This document shows, in pieces, positions 39,793-49,133 of a DNA stretch of 64,000 bases. How positions within the stretch are numbered: position 1 is the first letter of the stretch; the number at the start of each line of letters is the position of its first letter. Below the pieces are notes generated by a model. The model was not told the origin of the DNA. It searched no databases and saw only the letters and a list, made by a program, of their open reading frames with translations. The translations under genes were made by a program, and so were the position numbers. Source of the stretch: Pomphorhynchus laevis (taxonomy: Eukaryota; Acanthocephala; Palaeacanthocephala; Echinorhynchida; Pomphorhynchidae); NCBI GenBank assembly GCA_012934845.2, contig WNNJ02000541.1, positions 1 to 64,000 of the forward strand. Direction: 5' to 3'.

Positions 39793-41108
39793 TTGTAAAT
39801 CACTCCAATCAATCAGGTAGGGCATAATAGATGATTGTATTAATATGGCTACACTTCGTTGGACGGAACCATCCGTCGGTCCAGATAAAATCATCGTATA
39901 GTATCGAGTACTGCCGGGGACACTAACGTTGACCGACCCAACATCTGGAATCCGACACGAATATCTAGAGTTATGGCCAATATGATCGTTTGAGCGGGTT
40001 ACAAAAGTGTTCGCACGTTTGTTAACTTTTTTGAGTTTCGGAAGAATGATTTCGGAATATGGTATGACCTACAGGTTGGGGACTCATATACCTCTTCTTT
40101 AGCCAGACACACAAAATGGATAATATCGGGAATTGTTAGCTTATTTCGCATATGTAATTTTTTCATCAATGTTTGTTGTAGGCTCGGATACCACTGAGTT
40201 CGCCACACTCGAGGGGGCAAGTCCCTTTTTAATAGTGGGACCATCTCACAATGTTAATGCGCTAGCCCATATTTGGTTGATTGTATTTTTTAGGAATCAA
40301 GAGTGTCAACTCCGAATCCACCACCTTCATAGCATATCCACTGATTGTCTACTGCTACTTATTCGTCACACGGTTGTTTGCTTATGTCATAGCTAACCTT
40401 CATATCTATAGGCTCCTCCCCTATCCGCAACCCGAGGACGCGCTCGGTAGCCCCAGATAGGCCCCGAGAAGATAATTAAGATAATGTATATACATTCTGT
40501 TTCTGTTTATACTTTTACATTAATTACACTTAGTGCTTTTACTATTTCATGCACACCACATGCTTTGTCGCTTTTATAGGTCGAACACTTTATAAACAAT
40601 TAGGTATTCGCAGAAGGTAATTGTCAAAAAAATGTATTTTATCATATAATGAAATGCACTAAATTTCAATAAAACTTATTAGAATATTTATATAAATTTC
40701 ATTAACTATTGATTTATATATAAATTATCGCAAAATTTTTAAAATATTTTGAAGAAAAACTCGCGAATGGCGTTGTTGCGAATCGGTAACAGCGAATGTG
40801 CGAGGAATTAATGACTACAAATTGTATAAGCAATTATGTAAATCTCAAATAGTATAAATTAGTAAGCGTTAATTTCTAATATATTAATCAATCGACAATT
40901 AATTACTTCGTTACTGCTCGATAATACAGGTCGATGAATGTATCTAAAAGAATCACATTTTATGAACGGCGCTGCCTGCGATATGTTTTACGTAAAAATG
41001 TATTAAAATATTGATACATTTTTAAACTATTGATACATTGACGTGTGGTCAATGTATTTGCTGTAAAATAATATGAATATCACTCGTTTTTCTTAGCATA
41101 AGCTGTAG
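39793..41108 (+). other. Unclassified intron sequence
   Basis: 39795-40480 has more balanced base composition than its surroundings and a GC-rich patch (CCTATCCGCAACCCGAGGAC near 40422) that may be the 3' end of a LINE, but I could not assign it. 40490-41108 is AT-rich with no feature. A possible mini-exon at 40581-40616 was considered and rejected. Confidence 0.4.
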
Positions 41109-41262
41109 GTATATTTGTGGTAAGTACGAATAATTTCGATCCTATTGAGGAATTTCGTAATTTGGACCAATCTGTATCATGGGATTCCGGTGACTGGTTT
41201 AATGAACCATGCAAATTCTATGTATTACTTCATTACTCAACTTCACTAACAAATGAATACGG
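41109..41262 (+). CDS. TRAPPC8: TRAPPC8 coding exon 3
   Basis: The acceptor CTGTAG ends at 41108. The first two bases complete the Cys codon split at exon 2, and the donor GTATGT begins at 41263. It encodes IFVVSTNNFDPIEEF, then GDWFNEP and KFYVLLHYS. Human TRAPPC8 has MLVASSSEAEPVEQF, PKWFIPN and KYYVLLHDVS in the same order. With exon 2 it runs across the junction as FLG-C-IFVV against human YLA-C-MLVA, which is the strongest local support for the gene call. It ends with two bases over. Confidence 0.87.
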
Positions 41263-41484
41263 GTATGTATGTAAATATTTAAAAAATTCCCTACGATAAT
41301 TAACCAATTGTAAGCATACTCTTAATTATATAATTTTCTTAATAAGAAAATTAATATTAATATTAATAATTCTCAATATTAATATTAGTTTTTCATTGTT
41401 CTACAATGAAAAACTGATACTGACTCCTTTTCATCTATGGATTTATCCTTGTCATAATTATAATAATTTTTTGTTTTACCGCCG
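41263..41484 (+). repeat. Start of intron 3 with two perfect hairpins
   Basis: TAATTTTCTT and AAGAAAATTA around AAT at 41331-41353. AGTTTTTCATTGT and ACAATGAAAAACT around TCT at 41387-41415 (13-bp arms). Otherwise AT-rich. Confidence 0.85.
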
Positions 41485-41990
41485 CAGTTACTGAGACCTC
41501 TGAAGGCTGGAACTCTCAAGTCGAAAAATTGATTAGATTCATAGCCCGGTCAATGCCATGGCGAAACAGTATCCCATATAGCAAAGCGACGGGACAGCTG
41601 TTCCAGCGTGTGTCGGTTGCATTGATGAAAGTGAACGCCAAAGCGATTCTCAAAAGCCTCGATGATTTAGGACAACCCATAATATAAAGTAGCCTTGGTC
41701 ATTGCGACGACCCAACTCCGCGATTCAACTCTATGGGTTTCCTTATTCCGATCGCAGTCCAAACAAAAGAGGTCATACGTGAGGCCGAACCACTGACAGT
41801 CTACTGTTATTTCGACCAAATCGAAATTATCATCCATAATCTACAAAACGCCTATAGCGAAAGCCTCGATGATATTCCAATAAGGGCGTATATCCGGTTA
41901 GACAGCCGCCTTCGTATTCCAACCCTTTCATTATAACGCCGTTTGTAACGTCGACGTTGGAGGTCACTGCCATTGATCGACCCCAACGGT
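41485..41990 (+). mobile_element. Probable 3' end of a second-type R2-superfamily LINE
   Basis: The plus-strand frame from about 41490 reads TETSEGWNSQVEKLIRFIAR and ATGQLFQRVSVALMKVNAKA. It resembles the last segment of R2-superfamily proteins of the kind at 60478-63175 (ET-GG-W ... FQR-SVAL-x-x-x-NA). Further open sequence at 41733-41936 (MGFLIPIAVQTKEV and on) I do not recognise. Confidence 0.4.
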
Positions 41991-42009
41991 GAGTACGCAA
42001 TACGACATC

Positions 42010-43760
42010 TTATGATTTGTATTATTATCCAGCATGTGGCGTACTATTCCATCGGTACGTCTTCCTGTGTTGTAGTGTGACCTTTTTTACTTTCAGCCGA
42101 CGTGCTAACGATAATGACGTATGCCCTATGTATTGCAACAGACAGGCATTACACGTACCTTCATAGATTACAACAGTGCTCTGGCATGTATAATTTTCGT
42201 TTATTGATAATTTTTGTCCTGTTTTGCTGCTAGCGTAATGTGATCCTTGATTAATGCAAGCGCAAGTGTGACAACGTTTGTCCAAACAAGATTTGCATGA
42301 TCCGGTAGATGTAAATGAAGTTTGTCCCATTTTTGATCGTACAAGTGTGTTTGACAACCTGTAATTAGCAAGATACTGAATCACAGTGGTATCTGCGTTT
42401 GTCTTAATTCGTTTTATCGCGTTTTGAATTTGTCGACGTAGTTTGTGCAGAGATGGATTATATGGAATTAACAATCTGTTCGCATTGCCCTCTTTTACTC
42501 TGGTATTAAACATTGGTCGCTGGGAGTTATTCGCACAGCATTAACTTGTTTGTAAATCATATGCATTTTATATCCTCTTTTCAAAAGATCTGACGTCAAT
42601 ATGATCACATATCGTTCAAACTCCTAAGCTGTAGTACACGCCCGTTTTATTCCTAATGCTTCGTTAAATATGAAATTCTGTTTCATTGAGATCGGATGGC
42701 AACTGGCTGCGTGAATATAAATTGATGCCGATTCTTTTTTACGATAAAGTGTCGTTTTAAATCTACCGTCCTCTTTTTAAACTGTCAAGTCGAGAAAATT
42801 TACCCGATCCCTGTGTTAAAATTCCAACTTAAGATTTCCTGACTCATTTACAATGCGTTGAAACTCAAGAAGGGGATGTGCATCTCCGGGCCATAGAAAG
42901 AAAATGTCATCTATATATCGGGTATAGCTCACAGGTTTTATCCTAGTAATGTTTATCTACTGTTTTAAATCCAATCCATATTATGGCACAAAATGGTGCC
43001 ATTGGTGTGCCCATTGCTGTTTCATCACGTTGTACAAAAGTTCGCTCTCCAAACTCGAAAACATTGTTAGTAAGAACAGTATGTGCAATGCGACAATAAA
43101 CTTTTTCATGGGTTCTGAGATACAACATTCCTCCATTTTCTCATACAATGCTAAAAGTCCGTGATCCGCGGGGATATTTGTGTTTAGCGATTGAACGTCT
43201 GCAGTAACTAGTAATTCGTCGTAAGGCCAAGCATGATTATCTGTTTCAAACCGTCTAAGGAAATCTAACGTGCTGTTTAAGTGACTAGGCACATTCTTTA
43301 ATAATGGGCAAATCAGTCGGTGGACTAACGCGAAAGCTTTTCGGTGGGTGTTCTGATACAGCTGACGATTGGCCTGCCAATATACGGTCGTGTAGGTTTA
43401 TGTATTTTTGGGAGCATATAAAATGACCCTAATCTAGGCTGAGCTTGTATTAAGTCGTGCCCATCCGTTACATATATTACACCGATTTAAATGAATTGAA
43501 CCAACATCTCTCTGATTTCTGATATGACTTTGTTTATATAATTTGAATTTACATATTCATATGTTGTGCTGTTGATATGCCAGTTTCCTTCAGCTTCATA
43601 CTCTTCTCTGCTCCATACAACTGCCTGCATACCCTTATCTGCGCGTTTAGAAATATCTTTAAGGGCTTTAATTTGTTTTGCTGATATATTCATTCGTGTT
43701 TCCGAGGACTACACGCAACGTATTGATTGTACATGATATTACCAAAATCATTAGCAACAG
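42010..43760 (-). mobile_element. Penelope-like element fragment 2 with GIY-YIG-type domain
   Basis: Minus strand, 5' to 3': N-terminal block (43693-43487, ISKRADKGMQAVVWSREEYE), polymerase (43292-42943, VTADVQSLNTNIPADHGLLALYE and NNVFEFGERTFVQRDETAMGTPMAP) and the C-terminal cysteine-rich plus GIY-YIG region (42513-42025). This order defines Penelope-like elements with an endonuclease. It is broken in several places and looks old. Repeats at its 5' side (43795-44215) may be its terminal sequence. Confidence 0.88.
42025..42513 (-). CDS. C-terminal region with GIY-YIG-type endonuclease of Penelope-like element 2
   Basis: 162 codons on the minus strand: NANRLLIPYNPSLHKLRRQI, a Cys-rich linker (CKSCLDKRCHTCACI), then NENYTCQSTVVIYEGTCNAC and LQYIGHTSLSLARRLK, which is the start of a GIY-YIG fold (VVIY ... 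QYIG) with the following Arg region. The Cys-rich linker before GIY-YIG is typical of the family. Confidence 0.85.
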   Translation of the reverse strand: MFNTRVKEGNANRLLIPYNPSLHKLRRQIQNAIKRIKTNADTTVIQYLANYRLSNTLVRSKMGQTSFTSTGSCKSCLDKRCHTCACINQGSHYASSKTGQKLSINENYTCQSTVVIYEGTCNACLLQYIGHTSLSLARRLKVKKVTLQHRKTYRWNSTPHAG

Positions 43761-43794
43761 CTTAGCGTGTAGCGTCTATTTTATCAATTATCAT

Positions 43795-44215
43795 TTGTAG
43801 GTGTAATAGACAGTCCTGGTTGAATCAAACCTCTAATTTATTTATTGGTCATCTGAGGATCCCAGGCGGCGGTGTTGTTTCCTTTATAATTTATTATATT
43901 GGTCATTTAGTGATCCCGCTGATGTCTATTACACTGAATAGAATTCACTGCATTGCATTGACATCGAAAGCGCAAGCTTTGTCATGCAATTAGCATCTAG
44001 TGAATTCTTTCTGCTTAAATCTATATATAGTATGTTTTTCATTTGTATACATTGTATTGCTGCAACTGATGAGGCTTCTCAAAGCTAAAAAGTACGCCGT
44101 CTTGCAGTTTGGAAGCATGAATTTTTTTATATATAGAGAAAAGCAGATAGGTGTAATAGACAGTTCTGGTTGAAACAAACCTCTAATACATAAATCATAT
44201 CGACATCGTCGCATT
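43795..44215 (+). repeat. Penelope-associated terminal region with direct repeats
   Basis: GGTGTAATAGACAGT and ACAAACCTCTAAT-type sequence at about 43799-43837 recurs at about 44154-44194, roughly 355 bp apart. Between them GTCTATTACAC (43934-43944) is an inverted partner of GTGTAATAGAC. The segment also carries the hammerhead-like motif at 44060-44107. Direct and inverted terminal repeats are usual for Penelope-like elements. Confidence 0.6.
44060..44107 (+). ncRNA. Hammerhead-ribozyme-like relic
   Basis: Stem I arms CTGCAA (44060-44065) and TTGCAG (44102-44107) are exact complements. CTGATGA follows the first arm, then a stem II of GGCTT and AAGCT (with one G-U pair) around CTCA, an A-rich box where GAAA is expected, and GTC before the second arm. 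The layout is that of a type I hammerhead. The second core box is imperfect, so activity is doubtful. Penelope-like elements are known to carry hammerheads in their terminal repeats. Confidence 0.55.
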
Positions 44216-44631
44216 AGCCCATGACCCAGCGTATCTTCCTAAAATCACTCCTACTTTCAGTCCTTGCTCTTTTGAATTGCTCACTTGTCGTTCTTCTAGC
44301 CCGATCACTTTAGATCTTGCCATTGTATGCCGTCCTGGTCATTAGCTCCTAAATCCTGTTTTTTTGGAGAACTCGCTGACCTCTTTTCTTATTGTTCTTT
44401 GTCCTCAATCCCTTCATTCGTTCTAAGCGACTTCAATATCCGCCTAGACCGCCCCTCTTCCATGGATTCCATCTGGTTCATTAACATTCTATCCAACTAC
44501 AATTACAAACTCATCTCCACTGCCCCACACATATCTTTGGCGGGACACTCGACATCATCGCTGTCCAGGATCGTTTTGCTGCATATACCTCACTGTCTAT
44601 CCCCGATCCTGGTCAATCCGATCACTTTCTC

Positions 44632-45429
44632 GTGACCCTTGATTTCACTTCCAACTACTCTTCACTTCACACACTTACCATCCCTCGTCGCCCTTGGAGA
44701 AATCTTGACCTTCCCCTTCTCCGCTCAGCCTTACTCAAATCGTCTCTATCTTCTCACACAATAACATCACCCTCTCCTCAGGATCTCGCCTTTCATTTCG
44801 ACCCTGAACTCACATCCACTCTCGATATTCTCTTGCCCTTCAAGTCTCACCCTAACCGTCGTTTGCACCGTGTCCCATGGTTTGACATCAAGTGCCTACT
44901 CACAAAGCGTGGACTCCGTCATGCTTCGAGAGTCTATCACCGCTTTCTTAGACGTGATATCCGCTCGCTTTCTCCGTCTCTCCGTGATTCCTATCTTGCT
45001 CTTCGCCTGCCTCATCTCCACCTATTACGTACCAAATGCAACTCCTGGCAGCATAAAATCAACACTTCATTAAACTCTAAGTCTCTGTGGAATACTTTTA
45101 ACTCAATCCTTTCTCGCGCCTCTTCGTCTTGCAACATCAATCCCCATGATTATTCGTCATTTCCTCATATCAAAGTATCCACGTTGCTCTCTCACAACCC
45201 CGTCTCTATTCTATCACACTGCTACACGCCTCTCATCATCCTCCCACAACTCTTTCATATTCTTCCTGTTTCACATGCCGAAGTGTTATCTGTTCTCATG
45301 TTCATGCCCAGCAAAATCTCACCTGTTGATCTCCTGCCTACCCCCATACTAAAATCTATATGCTCATCAATATCCTCTTTCCTCACCACCTTGTTTAACT
45401 CGTCCATCCGCAGTCGTATCTTTCTATAA
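44632..45429 (+). CDS. Linker and polymerase start of L2-like LINE 5
   Basis: 265 codons. RRLHRVPWFDIKCLLTKRGL is the conserved linker motif, then SYLALRLPHLHLLRTK, SLWNTFNSILSRASSSCNIN and the polymerase entry ILPVSHAEVLSVLMFMPSKI, with STLFNSS-like TTLFNSSIRSRIFL at the end. The same junction (LPVS...EV...VLM) is what the composite insertion interrupted in LINE 1. Confidence 0.82.
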   Translation: MTLDFTSNYSSLHTLTIPRRPWRNLDLPLLRSALLKSSLSSHTITSPSPQDLAFHFDPELTSTLDILLPFKSHPNRRLHRVPWFDIKCLLTKRGLRHASRVYHRFLRRDIRSLSPSLRDSYLALRLPHLHLLRTKCNSWQHKINTSLNSKSLWNTFNSILSRASSSCNINPHDYSSFPHIKVSTLLSHNPVSILSHCYTPLIILPQLFHILPVSHAEVLSVLMFMPSKISPVDLLPTPILKSICSSISSFLTTLFNSSIRSRIFL

Positions 45430-45839
45430 CACTGGAAATCCGCCATCGTTTGCCCCCTCCTTAAGAAGCAATCACGTGACACCTCACTTTCTTCAAGCTA
45501 CCGCCCTATTTCACTCCTTTCTACTCTTTCCAAGCTCTGAGAGCGCTTTTTCTTAACACATATCAACTTTTATCTATTTTCATCTAATCTGTGCCCGATC
45601 AACGTTTATCTATCTTTATCTAATCTGTACCCCCTTACCAATTCGCTTTCCGCTCTTATCAATCCACAGAAATCGCACACATGAAAGTTTACAACGATCT
45701 ACTCATTTCCCGTGACAAGACTCTATATAGTGTTCTCATCTCCTTCGACCTCTCATCCGCCCTCGACATCGTCGACCACTCCATCCTCCTTTGTGCCTTC
45801 GTTTTGATTACAGCTTTTCTTCCTCCTCCGTAGCATGGT

Positions 45840-46178
45840 TTGCCTCATATCTATCCGACCGTTCTTTTCGAGTCTGTTCAAATTCATCATCCTCGCCACC
45901 CATTCCTATTTTCTGCGGGGTCCCACAAGGTTCAGTTCTTAGACCTCTACTTTTCTCTCTTCTGGTTGGCAATCTCTCCGTTTTTCAAACCTTACTCCTT
46001 TAACGTCATTCAATACACCGATGACATCCTCATATATGCTCATGCACCCACACATCGCATACACGATATCGCAATTTCTACCTCCAACTGTCTTTCTTAT
46101 ATATACAAACGTCTCTCCCATCTTCATCTCGTTTTAAACCCAGACAAGTCTAAAATAATGTGTATCCTCCCATATTAA
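45840..46178 (+). CDS. Reverse transcriptase catalytic segment of L2-like LINE 5
   Basis: 112 codons. After a shifted start the frame carries FNVIQYTDDILIYAHAPTHR (catalytic box TDD instead of ADD) and LHLVLNPDKSKIMCILPY. The preceding CGVPQGSVLRPLLFSLLVGN is in the neighbouring frame at 45791-46003. Confidence 0.8.
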   Translation: MPHIYPTVLFESVQIHHPRHPFLFSAGSHKVQFLDLYFSLFWLAISPFFKPYSFNVIQYTDDILIYAHAPTHRIHDIAISTSNCLSYIYKRLSHLHLVLNPDKSKIMCILPY

Positions 46179-46540
46179 CCTAGCATATCTCCTCCCTTTG
46201 TATCTTTTGCATCATCAATTACCCCCATAGTCCAAAATCTCACTTTCTTAGGATTGCATTTCGATGATCGCCTTTCCCCTAAACCCTTCGTCCTCGACAA
46301 GGTCCACTCATCTAACTTTATTCTCGTGACATCCGCCGTATCCGCCTCCTTATCGACTTCCGCTTTTGTATGTCTCTTCTTGCATCCAATTTTTCCCAAG
46401 ATCGATTACTGCCTCAGCCTTTTCGCCAATTTCCCAAAATCCATTATCGTACCCCTACAACGCATCATTAACTCCGCCGTTTGAATGCTCCTACGTCTCC
46501 GTATCTTTGACCACACATCCACATATCTTGCTCAACTCTC

Positions 46541-46834
46541 ATGGCCTACCATTTACATCCGCATACAACTCCGCCTTCTCGTAACTTTTCGTCTCCTCGC
46601 TGTCGGCTCCCCATAGTTCATTCACCTTTCTTTCCTAGACGACACTCGTCTTACCTCTCTCTATCACTGCGTTCCCGTCATTCCCTCTTAATCTACATTC
46701 CCAATTACTCTAACAACTACGATCTCCGTTCCTTTCTCGTCGCCGCCCCACTCGCCTGGAATCAGCTCCCACTCGACGTCCGCCGCGCTTCCTCCTTAAT
46801 GCATCCAAATGCCGCTTCCATATCCACCTCCTAG
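46541..46834 (+). CDS. C-terminus of L2-like LINE 5
   Basis: RSRHSLLIYIPNYSNNYDLR, FLVAAPLAWNQLPLDVRRAS and the stop. This end motif (R-S-F-x-V-A-A-P-x-x-W-N-x-L-P) is shared by LINEs 1-4 here. Confidence 0.8.
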   Translation: MAYHLHPHTTPPSRNFSSPRCRLPIVHSPFFPRRHSSYLSLSLRSRHSLLIYIPNYSNNYDLRSFLVAAPLAWNQLPLDVRRASSLMHPNAASISTS

Positions 46835-46976
46835 AAACATGATTTAGATTTTGTTGTTGTGGTCATGTATGCGTGCGCCGGAACGCATTTGCTGTGTAAA
46901 ATAAACTTATATATATTTAAGATCAGTTATTTGCATGTTAATACTTCAATAGAAATTTCGACAGGTGTGCGGTATA

Positions 46977-47600
46977 TCAGGATCTGCATAGTTTGTCAAT
47001 CACAGCTAATCCTAATATAAGCAAATGTGGACAAGAAAAAACATACAGTAAGGATGCACACGGAGAGCCACAGAATACACATTTACTATGAATAGAGACT
47101 GGATGAATTGGAATATTAATATTGCGAAATTTCTCATGATGACCGTGAATAGAAAATCTCCATATTAATTGTCTCTTAATATAACAAGCCTGCTGCGATC
47201 GAGTCTGTAAAAATATGGAAGTTAAATAAATCTTAGGCTTAAGTTTGAATCTTTTCAGAATAAATTCAGATTCATTAATCGAAAACGCTTGAGTTTTTGG
47301 CAAATTGAAGATTGAGCGAATATAATCAGAGCAAATAAGAGTGCGAGATAATATGGTGACCGATGTAGAGGAACATTTCACTGAAACACCCACAATGTGC
47401 TTAATTAATCTGTTCTGACAGTTATCAATTTGAGCAAAGTTCGAAGAAGATAAGTCCGACCATATTACCGGTAAACCGTTTGTCAAAATTGGCAATAGCA
47501 TTACACGAAAGTGTTTAATAGCATCTTCGTATGACAGAGCACTCAGAAGACTGAGCACCCATTTTAGATGGACAGATGACCATCTAAAATTCAACTGCAA
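46977..47600 (-). CDS. Thumb and C-terminal Cys-rich end of the APE-type LINE
   Basis: 207 codons. KHFRVMLLPILTNGLPVIWS and QIDNCQNRLIKHIVGVSVKC are the post-polymerase segment. HSKCVFCGSPCASLLYVFSC is a zinc-knuckle-like end with C-x2-C and a later C-P. The frame is uninterrupted, so this part is better kept than the rest of the element. Confidence 0.78.
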   Translation of the reverse strand: MQLNFRWSSVHLKWVLSLLSALSYEDAIKHFRVMLLPILTNGLPVIWSDLSSSNFAQIDNCQNRLIKHIVGVSVKCSSTSVTILSRTLICSDYIRSIFNLPKTQAFSINESEFILKRFKLKPKIYLTSIFLQTRSQQACYIKRQLIWRFSIHGHHEKFRNINIPIHPVSIHSKCVFCGSPCASLLYVFSCPHLLILGLAVIDKLCRS

Positions 47601-48197
47601 CCCAAGATATGTAATATTCCTGAGAAATTAAAGACTCTGAGAGTGTACAATGAGCTTATCCTTTATCGTTTATTAACCTGCACGTCTTAATTTGACAACC
47701 TTAGATTTGCGCGCATTTATTTTCAAAAAATTGTCCATACAGTATTAAGATAATTTATCTAAAGCTAGTTGTGATTCGTACATACTTGTAAACATCAAAA
47801 CTAGGTCGTCCGCATACATTACAGTCGTTATCGAGTTTCTACCACTACAAATTTTACGAGGTACATCCGCTACGAAGAACGCAAATAAAGTAGGACTCAG
47901 AGGGTCGCTCTGCATGACACCGTGTGTAGATGAGAAACATTCAGAGTAATTTAGGCCGTCAAAAACTTTAAGGTAATTTGGCCCTAAGATGTTCTTTATT
48001 GGCTGTAGTAATCCAACATTTATGTGAAAATAATGAGCTAATTTGAATTGAAGATCCGTGTTAGCTACTTCTTGCCTACAACTTCGAGAGGCTTTAAAGA
48101 TTTAGTTTGAATCTCATCTACTCCAGAAGACTTGCCATTACGAAGTTTTTTAACAACACGAATGAACTCTTCCAAATAGATAAGCTCTTCTTTTGGT

Positions 48198-48305
48198 TGT
48201 AAAGGCTCTACTTGTCCACCGTATTAATGTTAGTAAAGGCTCTACTAATGTTAATGTCTATTAATGTTAGTAAAGGCTCTACTAATCCACCGTATTAATG
48301 TTACT
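48198..48305 (+). repeat. Local short repeats (AAGGCTCTACT / CCACCGTATTAATGTTA)
   Basis: GTAAAGGCTCTACT occurs three times and CCACCGTATTAATGTTA twice within about 110 bp inside the APE-type LINE, looking like a scrambled repair patch. Confidence 0.75.
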
Positions 48306-49046
48306 CCTAAAATGGTCTTTCCAACAACCAAGAATTTATTTAATGTCAGTCAGCATAGAGTTATCTTGTCATAGACAGTTTGATGAGTTTTCTGCTTTCC
48401 AACATGAAGGTTTCTGATCGTCTTCGGGAACATCTTCGAAAGTGACCTATAATCAAGTTCTAAGTGCTCTCCAAACTTCTTCCAAGCCGCCTTCTTCGCT
48501 ACGGTAACTGCTTGAGCTGAAGCTCTCCTTGACCTTTGGGACTTGACTACAGCTTTCACGAAGTTGCTATATAAGCAGTTTCTTCTTCGAGATACAACTT
48601 ATAACAGTTGCTTTGGCAAGGGAGGGTCTAAACATATTATATTCCTGATTAATTCTTTTTTCCTTTTCTAGCAACCGATAGAAGTTCTCCCGGATGTAAC
48701 CAGAGAAGCGTTATTTGACAGAAACATCTGCTAGGCGCTCTGAGCAAGTCCTCACACAACGTTTGACTTTACCAAGCTTGTCTAACATCCGATCCTGCCA
48801 TCGAAGTTTACTAACAATAAAGTAGTGATAAGTTGAAAATTCAGCCCCTCTCGTCACATGAGTGTCCAGAACATAACGTCGCAAATCAGATGAAACGATT
48901 ACAAAATCGATCATTGATCCTTATCTGCGATCTCATTATGTTTAAAGATGGTGTTGGTTATGGACAAATTATTACTAGAACAAAAGTGCAATAATACAAC
49001 ACCACTCGCATTTAGATAAGAGAATCCGTTCCCACCCCAAAAACTC

Positions 49047-49101
49047 TCTTCCAAGCGCTACTGTCGCTACTAACATGGTAGCGACAGTAGCGCTTGGAAG
49101 A
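49047..49101 (+). repeat. Perfect 24-bp inverted repeat, 7-base loop
   Basis: The arm 49047-49070 (TCTTCCAAGCGCTACTGTCG and four more bases) is exactly complementary to 49078-49101, with TAACATG between. The arms are GC-balanced, so this is far beyond chance. It lies in the endonuclease part of the decayed LINE. Confidence 0.97.
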
Positions 49102-49104
49102 CAG

Positions 49105-49133
49105 TTTGGATCAAGGTCTAACCTTGATCCAAA
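49105..49133 (+). repeat. Perfect 13-bp inverted repeat, 3-base loop
   Basis: TTTGGATCAAGGT and ACCTTGATCCAAA around CTA, only three bases after the 24-bp hairpin. Two independent perfect hairpins in a row. Confidence 0.95.

Larger units (their letters stand above)
44222..46915 (+). mobile_element. L2-like LINE 5, plus strand, 5'-truncated in the endonuclease
   Basis: The element runs from the middle of the APE endonuclease through linker and polymerase to the family 3' UTR (GTGGTCATGTATGCGTGCG at 46859-46877, GCATTTGCTGTGTAAAATAA). It has many frame shifts. Pieces: 44327-44635, 44632-45429, 45791-46178, 46541-46834. The order and sequence match L2-like LINE 1, so the two are members of one family. 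Confidence 0.88.
46960..49000 (-). mobile_element. APE-type LINE of another clade, decayed
   Basis: Minus strand, 5' to 3': endonuclease C-terminus (48914-48711, IDFVIVSSDLRRYVLDTHVT), linker (48559-48350, KKAAWKKFGEHLELDYRS), polymerase pieces (KLRNGKSSGVDEIQTKSL near 48160; HGVMQSDPLSPTLFAFFVAD and TTVMYADDLVLM near 47930-47780) and thumb plus C-terminal zinc knuckle (47600-46977). It differs from the L2-like and CR1-like families here in having the C-terminal CxxC-type knuckle. Numerous breaks. Confidence 0.8.

Noticed and set aside
40581-40616. Possible TRAPPC8 mini-exon (TTTATAG before it, GTAATT after it, compatible phase)
   Set aside because: Exons 2 and 3 join directly with a conserved Cys codon and continuous TRAPPC8 similarity, leaving no room for it. 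The encoded peptide has no match.
41733-41936. Host exon or gene in intron 3
   Set aside because: No splice phase fits TRAPPC8, and the sequence just upstream resembles an R2-type C-terminus. Left as unclassified.
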